DNA from: Aralia elata
Lineage: Eukaryota; Streptophyta; Magnoliopsida; Apiales; Araliaceae
DNA: 64,000 bases
Assembly (NCBI GenBank): GCA_034770075.1
Contig: CM068380.1
Span: 87,070,112-87,134,111, forward strand
Direction of reading: 5' to 3'
The position numbers and the translations under genes were made by a program. Each line of letters begins with the position of its first letter. Positions within the stretch are counted from its first letter, which is position 1. Positions 10,631 to 21,333 of this stretch are shown here, piece after piece. The notes beneath the pieces were generated by a model. That model made no database searches, was not told the origin of the DNA, and saw only the letters and a program-made list of their open reading frames with translations.

Positions 10631-12516
10631 TTGGCGCCGTCTGTGGGAAACGAAATTAAGTTTGAAAAATCACCGATCAACTATGACGAAGAGGAAGCCT
10701 TGCGCATAAAAGATAACTAATGGGTTATGTTCGCACTAATAATTATCAATTTTCTCTTCGGTCCACTTCGACAAGGTGAACATCACTTCGGCAAGCATGG
10801 TTTCGCTCCAGTAAAAAATGCCTTGGTCATCCGTAGTCAGTCGACAAATCTCATCTTCGACTACACATATAAGCTAAGTGGTTCTCTTTTATTAAATTAT
10901 AAATTGTCACAATTATTGCTACCACTTAGTATTATCAATTTTATACCGAAGTCATTGTTGCCTCATGTAAATCAATTTCTTTCATTTATATTAATACACC
11001 ATACCCATGAGACTTGGTAGTGCTTGTGGGACCCATGTCATCCACCTTCAATAAACTTATGTTCAAGTAACATGATGGCAGCCTGCTGATATCAAGTTTC
11101 AAGATTAGCCCACTTGTTTACTTCACGTGATTCATGGCAGCTTTGTACATAAGTTTGTAGTATCATCATTAAAGTTACTTTAGTCTGTATATATATTATG
11201 TATACTAATTCATAGAAAATGCCTTTCTTGAGTTAGTGGGTTTGTTTTTTAGTGGCATGACTAAGGCTTTTGGTCCCCTCCTCGGTAAGAAAGAAAAGAA
11301 GAGCTTAAAAGCTTAAAATTTTTATTTTTAAATTGGGAAAAATTTTAAATGAATTTTCAGTGGCCGCTATAGTAATATTGACTGTCAGAACACGGATGCT
11401 TTTTCCTTTGTTTTCCTTTTATTATCAGAAGGAGAACTCCAAAGCATAATAAATATTGAGCTATGGCAAGAATGTGTTGGGCCTCTGGTGAATTTACCGG
11501 CGGCTGGGACCCACGTCGTCTACTTCCTTCAAGGCCATGGTGAACAGTTGGTTCATCTAATCGAGCCACCATGTTATTACTTTCAATGGCAGTATAGTTC
11601 AACACGCCACACTTGGATCACCATGGGCAGAGAAACCCATGTGCGGTGGAAGCAGATAAAAAAGATGGGAAAAGTGTCTGAATATTCAAGTCATCTTACA
11701 AGCTTCGGCTTCGGTTCATGGCGAGATGGCTTCGGATCACGTCGGGCTTCGGTCATGCGTCGACTTCGATCTTCGCTTCGGATAGTTCTGGTATGTTGAG
11801 TTGGCTTCGGCAGTTCTCTTATGCCATCGGTCGATCCTCGACGGGCCGCCGTCGGACTTCGGCATCGGCGTAGTATCCACTTCGGGTTCATTGGAGACCA
11901 CTTTGGCATATACCCAATTTCGCTTCGGCAAATCCTCTTCGGTGATAAGAGCTTCGGCGATTTCTTTCTTCGGGTTCGGCATAGCATGGCAAGGTGACTT
12001 CGGGTACTGTGCAAGGCCTCAATACCGAAAGAAGACTGCACTAATATACAGTTAAGGTGAATCCATTGGAGTTAATTAACTTAATCAAAGAGTGTCAACA
12101 CTATGGGGTGGCATTTTGGAGTTATAAGGTTGAATGGCGTTATAAGGTCGGATTCGAGGCGTTCTTCGGGAAGGCTTAGATTTTCTGAATGGTAAATATT
12201 CAGGCGGATATACATCCTTCGGTGGGGAACGGGGATCTCTTCAGCTCAGGCCATTGGTCGAGCGGAGCATTTTGGGTCGCTCGGGCTAAGGTCGGGGACC
12301 TCTCCTCTTCAGGCCCTTGGTCGAAGAGGAGCGTTCCTCTCCTGAACGGATAAAAATCCCTTCGAATAGACATCATTTAGAAAAACTTTGTCCTCTTGAA
12401 AAGGCACTCGTGTGCGGTTGTAAATTAATTTATTAATTTTGCTAGTTTGGTTGTTGGTGGATTTTTTGTATAGTCTCTTGTTTTAAGTTCCTTATAAATA
12501 AGAGACTGGGGGGCAA
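10631..12516 (+). repeat. Internal domain, copy 2
   Basis: 1886 bp. Differs from copy 3 almost only by homopolymer length (for example one extra A near 11660 and near 12400), so copies 2 and 3 are the youngest pair. Confidence 0.9.
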
Positions 12517-12822
12517 TGTTGGGTTGGGATTTATTCAGCCCGATATTTTAGTGGGTCATACTGCACATGGCTCACTTGAGTCTATTTCTTCTATAAATAG
12601 GTAGTGGGGAGGGGGAGAAAAGGGGGACTTGAAACACAACACAAAGATACTCTCTGTAATCAAGATATTATTATTACTGTTCTCTCCGTGGTTTTCTCCC
12701 ATTTTGGGTTTCCACGTTAAATCTTAGTGTTCTTATTATTTATTCTGTATTTATATTGTTGGCGCGATCTTGGGTCCGGTGTTTTGGTGATCTCATCGGA
12801 TGGCCAAAATCTGGCGTTAACA
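12517..12822 (+). repeat. LTR 3 of array
   Basis: 306 bp; combines the GGGGGAC variant of LTR 1 with the ATTACTG variant of LTRs 2 and 4. Confidence 0.95.
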
Positions 12823-14705
12823 TTGGCGCCGTCTGTGGGAAACGAAATTAAGTTTGAAAAATCACCGATCAACTATGACGAAGAGGAAGCCTTGCGCATA
12901 AAAGATAACTAATGGGTTATGTTCGCACTAATAATTATCAATTTCTCTTCGGTCCACTTCGACAAGGTGAACATCACTTCGGCAAGCATGGTTTCGCTCC
13001 AGTAAAAAATGCCTTGGTCATCCGTAGTCAGTCGACAAATCTCATCTTCGACTACACATATAAGCTAAGTGGTTCTCTTTTATTAAATTATAAATTGTCA
13101 CAATTATTGCTACCACTTAGTATTATCAATTTTATACCGAAGTCATTGTTGCCTCATGTAAATCAATTTCTTTCATTTATATTAATACACCATACCCATG
13201 AGACTTGGTAGTGCTTGTGGGACCCATGTCATCCACCTTCAATAAACTTATGTTCAAGTAACATGATGGCAGCCTGCTGATATCAAGTTTCAAGATTAGC
13301 CCACTTGTTTACTTCACGTGATTCATGGCAGCTTTGTACATAAGTTGTAGTATCATCATTAAAGTTACTTTAGTCTGTATATATATTATGTATACTAATT
13401 CATAGAAAATGCCTTTCTTGAGTTAGTGGGTTTGTTTTTTAGTGGCATGACTAAGGCTTTTGGTCCCCTCCTCGGTAAGAAAGAAAAGAAGAGCTTAAAA
13501 GCTTAAAATTTTTATTTTTAAATTGGGAAAAATTTTAAATGAATTTTCAGTGGCCGCTATAGTAATATTGACTGTCAGAACACGGATGCTTTTTCCTTTG
13601 TTTTCCTTTTATTATCAGAAGGAGAACTCCAAAGCATAATAAATATTGAGCTATGGCAAGAATGTGTTGGGCCTCTGGTGAATTTACCGGCGGCTGGGAC
13701 CCACGTCGTCTACTTCCTTCAAGGCCATGGTGAACAGTTGGTTCATCTAATCGAGCCACCATGTTATTACTTTCAATGGCAGTATAGTTCAACACGCCAC
13801 ACTTGGATCACCATGGGCAGAGAAACCCATGTGCGGTGGAAGCAGATAAAAAGATGGGAAAAGTGTCTGAATATTCAAGTCATCTTACAAGCTTCGGCTT
13901 CGGTTCATGGCGAGATGGCTTCGGATCACGTCGGGCTTCGGTCATGCGTCGACTTCGATCTTCGCTTCGGATAGTTCTGGTATGTTGAGTTGGCTTCGGC
14001 AGTTCTCTTATGCCATCGGTCGATCCTCGACGGGCCGCCGTCGGACTTCGGCATCGGCGTAGTATCCACTTCGGGTTCATTGGAGACCACTTTGGCATAT
14101 ACCCAATTTCGCTTCGGCAAATCCTCTTCGGTGATAAGAGCTTCGGCGATTTCTTTCTTCGGGTTCGGCATAGCATGGCAAGGTGACTTCGGGTACTGTG
14201 CAAGGCCTCAATACCGAAAGAAGACTGCACTAATATACAGTTAAGGTGAATCCATTGGAGTTAATTAACTTAATCAAAGAGTGTCAACACTATGGGGTGG
14301 CATTTTGGAGTTATAAGGTTGAATGGCGTTATAAGGTCGGATTCGAGGCGTTCTTCGGGAAGGCTTAGATTTTCTGAATGGTAAATATTCAGGCGGATAT
14401 ACATCCTTCGGTGGGGAACGGGGATCTCTTCAGCTCAGGCCATTGGTCGAGCGGAGCATTTTTGGGTCGCTCGGGCTAAGGTCGGGGACCTCTCCTCTTC
14501 AGGCCCTTGGTCGAAGAGGAGCGTTCCTCTCCTGAACGGATAAAAATCCCTTCGAATAGACATCATTTAGAAAAACTTTGTCCTCTTGAAAGGCACTCGT
14601 GTGCGGTTGTAAATTAATTTATTAATTTTGCTAGTTTGGTTGTTGGTGGATTTTTTGTATAGTCTCTTGTTTTAAGTTCCTTATAAATAAGAGACTGGGG
14701 GGCAA
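12823..14705 (+). repeat. Internal domain, copy 3
   Basis: 1883 bp, same structure as copy 2; one T fewer near 12941 and one T more near 14461 relative to copy 2. Confidence 0.9.
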
Positions 14706-15011
14706 TGTTGGGTTGGGATTTATTCGGCCCGATATTTTAGTGGGCCATACTGCACATGGCTCACTTGAGTCTATTTCTTCTATAAATAGGTAGTGGGGAG
14801 GGGGAGAAAAGGAGGACTTGAAACACAACACAAAGATACTCTCTGTAATCAAGATATTATTATTACTGTTCTCTCCGTGGTTTTCTCCCATTTTGGGTTT
14901 CCACGTTAAATCTTAGTGTTCTTATTATTTATTCTGTATTTATATTGTTGGCGCGATCTTGGGTCCGGTGTTTTGGTGATCTCATCGGATGGCCAAAATC
15001 TGGCGTTAACA
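14706..15011 (+). repeat. LTR 4 of array
   Basis: 306 bp; private variants ATTCGGCCC and GGGCCATAC. Ends GTTAACA and is followed directly by the right TSD, not by a primer-binding site. Confidence 0.95.
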
Positions 15012-15016
15012 GTCAT
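15012..15016. repeat. Right target-site duplication (GTCAT)
   Basis: Exact match to 8130-8134; closes the array as a single insertion. Confidence 0.93.
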
Positions 15017-15399
15017 CAAAAGTGTATTAACCTTTTCATGTTTGTAAGACAAAATTCATAATCACAATGTTGCATACGTGTGTAATTTGTAAGATAAATT
15101 TCTTGAATTCGAAGTAGGATCTTTCTTATTTAGATTTATTGCTTGAAGAATGTCGGAATTTTAAAGAAAACTTTAAAGTGTAATTTTTCGCATGATCGTA
15201 CACAATGGAACACTATAACTCTTAGTTTTTAGCCGCTTTAACTCAAAAACTCATTTGCATTTTACTCATTTTATAGTTGGTTAATTAATTATACAAAGAA
15301 TAATTAATTGTACAAGTCAGCCCAACAGTGTTATAAATTAATACGAAGGGGACCCTTCATGGTGCTCAAGGAGACTTGCCGAACAGACCCAAGATTTCC

Positions 15400-15481
15400 T
15401 CTCTCTCAATATATATTTGTAGTGTAATTCACGCTTTTCCACCACCACCTTTTGGCTGCTGATTTGAGGCCATTTTCTGAG
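15400..15481 (+). promoter_or_regulatory. Candidate distal promoter and leader exon of UGD
   Basis: A TATATATTT motif near 15410 is followed by a pyrimidine-rich leader-like stretch (CCACCACCACC) and a donor CTGAG/GTATCTG at 15482. Splicing to the acceptor TTTTCAG at 15845+2000 (position 17845) would give a 5' UTR intron of about 2.4 kb. Plant UGD genes typically carry a 5' UTR intron. This is inference from motifs. Confidence 0.45.
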
Positions 15482-16054
15482 GTATCTGCATGTTAAACTC
15501 CTAATTTTGTTCCTTCAAATCAAGGTCTCTAACAATGACTTTTAGTTTAAATGTCTAGTTAATTAATCATGTCTTTGATCTTACTCAATGCCTTTCGAAC
15601 CTACCAAGCACGTTATTTCTGCATTCTGAAGCTTTCTTTATCAACTTTCGCATCATCATAGTTTGGTTAAACCCTAATTTTCACATGAAAAAGCGCCCAT
15701 TCATGTTTCTTAATTATTAATGCTTCCTTTTCAGTTGAAAAATCAGTTTTTTGGCAATTTCTGTGACTTGGGTCGTGTAAAAACTTATTTTTCCGAAATG
15801 GGTTTCAGATATTTTTTTAAATTATTTGCTAATAATATGTGAAATAAAATATTGATAAAGAAACTCTGTGATATTAGAAATTGTTTTTCTGAAAACAATG
15901 TTTTAATTGTACTACATTAAGGTCAACCATATGTAATCTAATATTGGTTTTATCAGAAAAGTGATACTAGTAGCAATTAGTTTTGTGTTTGGTCTCTAGT
16001 TTTGTGTTTAGACCAAACACTTTTTTTATGACTTTAATGCTTTAATATTGGTAA

Positions 16055-16486
16055 TGTTAAGTCAAGATTGGTTCACACGCCCAATCACCAAACTGCGCGT
16101 CCAACCCCGCCGGGAGAGAATAAGTACAGGCTGATGTCAAGGTTAACAATGGAGGCTTAATGCTTTAGTGTTCAAAGTGACATTACTTGTGAATTAAGAT
16201 TTAGTCTTGTATTTATAGTGATCACACCACCTTTATCGCCCTATCCTGTATTGTAATAAGATTCCTTATCATGGTAGTTACCATGATAGGATAGAAGTCA
16301 ATTTCCTTAAAAGAAAGGAAGTCGGATATAGTCCTGATTTTTTCTTTAAGAATTAGAATTTAAATATAGTTAGGAATCTTAGATTCCTTAAAGTTCTCCC
16401 ACTGCCCAAAATAGACTCATACGTAGTACTCCACGTGAACTATGGCCCATCAAATCCAACCAGGCCCAATTATTCATGCCCCAACA
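16055..16486. mobile_element. Solo LTR
   Basis: A 432-bp unit starts TGTTAAG and ends CCCCAACA, giving inverted TGTT/AACA ends, and is flanked by the 5-bp direct repeat GGTAA at 16050-16054 and 16487-16491. It has no internal domain or second LTR, so it is most simply the product of LTR-LTR recombination. It contains a perfect hairpin (10-bp arms, 2-nt loop) at 16267-16288. It is unrelated in sequence to the 8-15 kb array. It lies between the two candidate UGD promoters. Confidence 0.88.
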
Positions 16487-16684
16487 GGTAAAAAGCTGAT
16501 ACAATAGAAGGAATTGTTCAGTTTCTACCAGAGAAAAAAGTAGTTGAATTTCCCTTGTTTGTTACTGAAAGGTGCAGTTTGAAAACGTGTCTGAACATTC
16601 TTTGTTGGGCTTTAAATCAGTACTTGGCACCTTTGCTTAGTTTGTGAGAATCCTATAGGGAGTAGATCTCAGAAAATTTTCTGG

Positions 16685-16823
16685 TATATAAGGAGGTGAA
16701 ACCTTTTAGAATGCAATATGAAGCCAAGGTTTCTGTCTGCTTCCCTCTTATTTTGTAGAGGGGAGAGATCATACAGAGTAGTTTTCCATTCATCTTTCTG
16801 AATTGAACAAGGAAGTCCCTAAG
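16685..16823 (+). promoter_or_regulatory. Candidate proximal promoter and leader exon of UGD
   Basis: TATATAAGG at 16685-16693 lies about 30 bp upstream of a leader-like stretch ending CCCTAAG with a donor GTAATTTT at 16824. Joined to the acceptor ending at 17845, this gives a 1.0-kb 5' UTR intron. The TATA box is 200 bp downstream of the solo LTR. Confidence 0.5.
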
Positions 16824-17866
16824 GTAATTTTTATCTGAATGCTTATATATTGCTAAAGCTTACTCTTTCGAGTGAATCAATATTTAATTGCTAACTTCTT
16901 ATAAATGCATAGATTTGCGGTTATTTGTTCTTTGTGCTGTTTTGTAGTCCATAACCATCTGAGTTACTGTGTTCAGATTCTGGGTCTGTTTAAATTTAAG
17001 CAAAATATGAATAGATGTAATCCTATGTCAGATGTGGCCTTGAACACAATGAAAACTTGATTAGATGCTATGCTCTGCCTAAATTTTCTTCTGCCGTTGA
17101 GATTTCTCTGAACCAATTGAGCTTTTCCATTTTCTTGCTGAAGATAGAGAGAGATAGAGAGTGTGTGAGAGACAATTCCAAACATTTCCAATTTTACATG
17201 TCCAAATTATGAACATCTTGTTCTTGGATCCTCATTTGATCTTCAAGTTTATATCTTGTTTGGCTGATTCAATATCTTTTAAGCATAAACAATCCATAAG
17301 GTAATTCATTTCACTCTTTTTTACTCATTACTGCTTCAGTTGGTTCATGTTTATGCCCAAGCTTTGTTTGTTCACCGTAAATTTTTGACAAAAGCCTGCC
17401 CGAGTATTTTGATGCATTTTTTTTGATTCATAGTTCAACAATCAACTAGGTAAGTGCAGTGGAAAGTTAGTCAGTATGGAGATATGTCATATGAGAATCA
17501 TCTCTTTAAAAGAAATGACTCGGGGGATATGACTTGTGCAATACACGCCAAACTTGATTCTAAATTACATTTGTTTGTGTGTGTACTTATTCGTAACTGG
17601 TATCAGTTCAAATATGCTTTTCCAGTCTTTTAAAAGTAATCCATCTTTAAAACTTTATAGATTCTTGGTTTTGTTAATTTTCCCAACAAACTTGTATGAA
17701 AAGATGCTCTCTCATGAATATGCCTGTGGTTGTATAGTCTCGCATACATGAAATTCTATTAATTCTCTAAATATATGAATAGATGAGCTATTACAAAAAA
17801 TGCTTGTGTTAATTTGATTTGATGCATAACATGTCCCATTTTCAGTTCTAGATAACAGCAAAGACA

Positions 17867-19309
17867 ATGGTGAAGATCTGCTGCATTGGAGCTGGGTATG
17901 TTGGGGGTCCAACAATGGCAGTTATTGCCCTCAAGTGCCCCTCAATTGAAGTAGCTGTTGTTGATATCTCTGTTTCTCGGATCACAGCCTGGAACAGCGA
18001 GCAACTTCCCATTTATGAACCAGGTCTCGAAGAGGTGGTGAAGCAGTGCAGAGGAAAGAATCTCTTCTTCAGCACCGACGTTGAAAGACATGTCTCGGAA
18101 GCAGATATAATATTTGTTTCCGTCAACACCCCAACAAAAACCAGAGGCCTTGGAGCTGGAAAAGCTGCAGACCTCACCTACTGGGAGAGTGCAGCCCGGA
18201 TGATTGCTGATGTTTCAAAATCTAACAAGATTGTTGTTGAGAAATCGACTGTCCCAGTGAAAACAGCTGAGGCAATTGAAAAGATATTAACACACAACAG
18301 CAAGGGCATCAAGTATCAAATTCTGTCAAACCCAGAGTTTCTTGCCGAGGGAACTGCCATACAAGACCTTTTTAACCCAGACCGTGTTCTGATTGGAGGG
18401 AGAGAAACCCCAGATGGCCAAAAGGCAATCAAAGCATTGAAAGATGTTTATGCTCATTGGGTTCCTGAAGAAAGAATCATTTGCACCAATCTTTGGTCAG
18501 CAGAGCTCTCAAAGCTTGCCGCCAATGCCTTCTTGGCTCAGCGGATCTCATCAGTTAATGCTATGTCCGCGCTCTGTGAGGCAACTGGGGCTGATGTTTC
18601 TCAGGTGGCTCATGCCGTGGGAAAAGACACTAGGATTGGAGCTAAGTTTCTGAATGCCAGTGTTGGTTTTGGCGGTTCTTGCTTCCAGAAGGATATTCTC
18701 AACTTGGTCTACATTTGTGAATGCAATGGCCTCCCTGAAGTTGCAAACTACTGGAAACAAGTTATCAAGGTGAACGATTACCAGAAAAACCGGTTTGTGA
18801 ACCGGATTGTTTCCTCAATGTTTAACACTGTTTCAGGCAAGAAAATTGCCATTTTGGGGTTTGCATTCAAGAAAGACACCGGTGACACAAGGGAGACTCC
18901 CGCAATTGATGTGTGCAAGGGACTGATAGGTGATAAGGCCAAGTTGAGCATTTATGATCCACAAGTGACTGAAGATCAGATTCAGAGGGATCTGTCGCTG
19001 AACAAGTTTGATTGGGACCATCCAGTTCATCTCCAACCCTTGAGCCCCACATCAGTGAAGGAAATAACCGTAGTTTGGGACGCATATGAGGCTACAAAGG
19101 ATGCTCATGGTATCTGCATTCTGACAGAGTGGGATGAATTCAAGAATCTTGATTTCCAGAGGATTTACAACAACATGCAAAAGCCTGCATTCGTGTTCGA
19201 TGGAAGGAATGTTGTGAATCCACAGAAACTTAGGGAGATTGGATTTGTTGTGTACTCAATCGGGAAACCTTTGGATCCGTGGGTCAAAGATTTGCCTGCT
19301 GTGGCATAA
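17867..19309 (+). CDS. UGD: UDP-glucose 6-dehydrogenase
   Basis: Cytosolic enzyme oxidising UDP-glucose to UDP-glucuronate with two NAD+, the entry step to UDP-xylose, UDP-arabinose and UDP-galacturonate for cell-wall polysaccharides. The CDS is one exon of 480 residues, the normal plant length. Seen: N-terminal Rossmann motif GAGYVGG (residues 8-14), SVNTPTK, VEKSTVPV, the substrate-side SNPEFLAEGTAI, the catalytic segment GFGGSCFQKD with the nucleophilic Cys at residue 272, and the C-terminal NAD-type half with AILGFAFKKDTGDTRETPA. It ends in PLDPWVKDLPAVA, typical of plant UGDs. The ATG follows a splice acceptor (17845) by 21 bp, which supports a leader intron. All family residues I can check are present. 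Confidence 0.97.
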   Translation: MVKICCIGAGYVGGPTMAVIALKCPSIEVAVVDISVSRITAWNSEQLPIYEPGLEEVVKQCRGKNLFFSTDVERHVSEADIIFVSVNTPTKTRGLGAGKAADLTYWESAARMIADVSKSNKIVVEKSTVPVKTAEAIEKILTHNSKGIKYQILSNPEFLAEGTAIQDLFNPDRVLIGGRETPDGQKAIKALKDVYAHWVPEERIICTNLWSAELSKLAANAFLAQRISSVNAMSALCEATGADVSQVAHAVGKDTRIGAKFLNASVGFGGSCFQKDILNLVYICECNGLPEVANYWKQVIKVNDYQKNRFVNRIVSSMFNTVSGKKIAILGFAFKKDTGDTRETPAIDVCKGLIGDKAKLSIYDPQVTEDQIQRDLSLNKFDWDHPVHLQPLSPTSVKEITVVWDAYEATKDAHGICILTEWDEFKNLDFQRIYNNMQKPAFVFDGRNVVNPQKLREIGFVVYSIGKPLDPWVKDLPAVA

Positions 19310-19727
19310 CAAGGGCTATTTTTCTCATGGGACCAAAAGATAGAGATCATCAGGCACTTGGTTTTTTATGTTGGATTTTTATTTTATTTTTTAATCTATT
19401 TTTTGTTTTTTGAATATGCATACTTACTTTATTAAATAAGAAAATGATTTTTTTACTCGTCACCGTGTCGTTGGTTGGTCTCGATAAGTGGTTTGCCTTA
19501 ACTGAAGCATATTAGACAATTTTAACTAACTGATGGCCATTTGATTATAGTGGTCGAGAATTTGGTTTTTGTTAACAGTAAGTTATGAAGACGAGTCTAA
19601 AAGGTAACAGTGTGAGATGAAAATTAAAGATAATAAGTTATTTCCTTCCCTCTTCACTCATTGATTGTAATAGATAAAGACATTAAAAAAAAAAAAACCT
19701 CGACCCGACTCATTGGGCATAGTTTCC
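19310..19727. other. UGD 3' flank
   Basis: T-rich 3' UTR-like sequence follows the stop, with AATAAG near 19435 as a possible poly(A) signal. The remainder shows an A-run at 19685 and no further gene. Confidence 0.5.
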
Positions 19728-19851
19728 TTCCAAAATAAGAATCTTATAATCCTATTAATTACTATTCAATGAAAGCTATATTCAACCAATTCCAAAATAA
19801 GAATCTTATAATCCTATTAATTACTATTCAATGAAAGCTATATTCAACCAA
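19728..19851. repeat. 62-bp tandem duplication
   Basis: Two essentially identical 62-bp copies (starts 19728 and 19790) beginning TTCCAAAATAAGAATC and ending TTCAACCAA. Near identity indicates a recent duplication in non-coding spacer. Confidence 0.9.
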
Positions 19852-20730
19852 ATTTTAGTAAAGAAAAATTTTAAAACACTCGTTTGGCAATATTATTTGT
19901 TATGAAGTCAGTCATGTGGATTGCGGAAGTATCAACACGTATAATGATTCATATAAACTAGTTCAATACACGCACGGGCAGTTTAAATATGTATCGTTAT
20001 GTTTTTATAAATTTATTTATGAAAATAATTATAAAAAAATTGCAATGAGACTCCTTACTCCCTATATACATAAACTTATTCATTAAGAGAATTAGAATTT
20101 AATTATAATAGTCCTATTTTCATCGATAGTAATATAAAATGACACTAAGTCATCAAGTTTTTTGTTATAATTTATTATCATAACATTACTACTAAATTAA
20201 TAACTTATTATTTTTTAAATAGTGTGGTGGATATTTTTTAAACCACTTTATATGTTCAATCCTGTTATATGTTATTCCAAAATTAATTCTTCTGAGTTTT
20301 AAAAAATAATATCATTTATAATAAAATAAATGATAAAAAATATTAAAATGGTTTATGACACCTTTATAATAAAGTTATAATTTTGACTTTACAAAGTTAA
20401 TTATTGAAAAAAAAAAATTATTGACGATGTAAATAATATATGTAATGAAAAAAAAGCGGCAGACAGACAAAAATATTAAAATGATTTGCGACACCTTTGT
20501 AATAAAATTATTGTTCTTAATACTAAGGTGTTATTTTACACAACTTATTGACAATGTCAGTAAATTCACAAATAGTTTTTTTTATGTCCTAATTTGAGAA
20601 TGTATTATAAGTTTAATGAATCTCATAATTAAATAAACAATTATAATTATTAAATTGATAATCCGTACAGATTTTTTATAAATTTTATATTTTTAAAATT
20701 ATTTTTTGTATGGAAATTAATATAAATAAA
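19852..20730. other. AT-rich spacer
   Basis: No gene is supported. At 19950-19985 the - strand reads a GC-rich CCCGTGCGTG motif followed by CTAGT then T, which resembles a Helitron 3' end but lacks a clean hairpin. Confidence 0.5.
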
Positions 20731-20904
20731 TGAGTTATATCAGATTTTTGAATTCTTATTTTAATGTATAGTATGCAATTTTTTTTATTGACCAATAAAT
20801 TCCATGATATTAACTTAGAGTTGTTATTAATTACTTCAGTATATAGCTTTATTTAATTTTGGTGATAAATAATTAGCTTCTTAACTCGAGTTATTTTTGA
20901 TAAG

Positions 20905-20946
<42 letters not shown>

Positions 20947-21333
20947 GAGTTATGTCAGATTTTTGAATTCTTATTTTAATGTATAGTATGTATTTTTTTA
21001 TTGATCAATAAATTCCATGATATTAATTTAGAGTTGTTATTAATTACTTTAATATATAGCTTTATTTAATTTTGGTGATAAAAAATTAACTTCTTAATCT
21101 GAGTTATTTTTGATAAGCAGTACAAACACACACACACACATAAAAATGAGTTATGTCATATTTTTGAATCCTTATGTTAATGTATAGTATGCATTTTTTT
21201 AATTGACCAATAAATTTCATGATATTAATTTAGAGTTGTTATTAATTACTTCAATATATAGTTTTATTTAATTTTAGTGATAAATAATTAGCTTCTTAAT
21301 TTGAGTTATTTTTTATAAGCAGTATATATATAC
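20731..21333. repeat. Triplicated AT-rich repeat of about 200 bp, each ending in a microsatellite
   Basis: Three diverged direct copies start with TGAGTTATRTCA at about 20731, 20946 and 21147 (spacing 215 and 201 bp). Each continues through TTGACCAATAAATT-like, GAGTTGTTATTAATTACTT and TTTTTGATAAGCA-like blocks and ends in a different microsatellite: (TA)n at 20908-20939, (CA)n at about 21124-21140, and short (TA)n at about 21324. It has no coding capacity. Confidence 0.85.

Larger units (their letters stand above)
8135..15011 (+). mobile_element. Tandem non-autonomous LTR retroelement array (4 LTRs, 3 internal domains)
   Basis: Four near-identical 306-bp LTRs (starts 8135, 10325, 12517, 14706) alternate with three internal domains of 1884, 1886 and 1883 bp. 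Each LTR begins TGTTGGG and ends GTTAACA. The first base after each of the first three LTRs starts TTGGCGCCGTCTGTGGG, a primer-binding site of the kind used by plant Ty3/Gypsy (Tat-like) elements, and a purine tract GAGACTGGGGGGCAA precedes LTRs 2-4. The array has one TSD (GTCAT) at its outer ends and none between units, so it is one insertion later expanded, most simply by unequal recombination between LTRs. No gag, protease, reverse transcriptase or integrase motif is readable in any frame, so it must have been mobilised by a partner element. LTR1 and LTR4 differ at four sites. Confidence 0.95.

Noticed and set aside
8135..15011. Array considered as a pure assembly artefact
   Set aside because: Copy 1 and individual LTRs carry private substitutions and the outer TSD is exact, so at least part of the array is real; homopolymer-only differences between copies 2 and 3 keep some doubt about that last unit.
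16267..16288. Perfect hairpin considered as a regulatory RNA or terminator
   Set aside because: It lies within the solo LTR and has only 10-bp arms; nothing supports a separate RNA gene.
18551..19350. - strand frames opposite UGD
   Set aside because: Shadows of the UGD coding sequence; no independent support.
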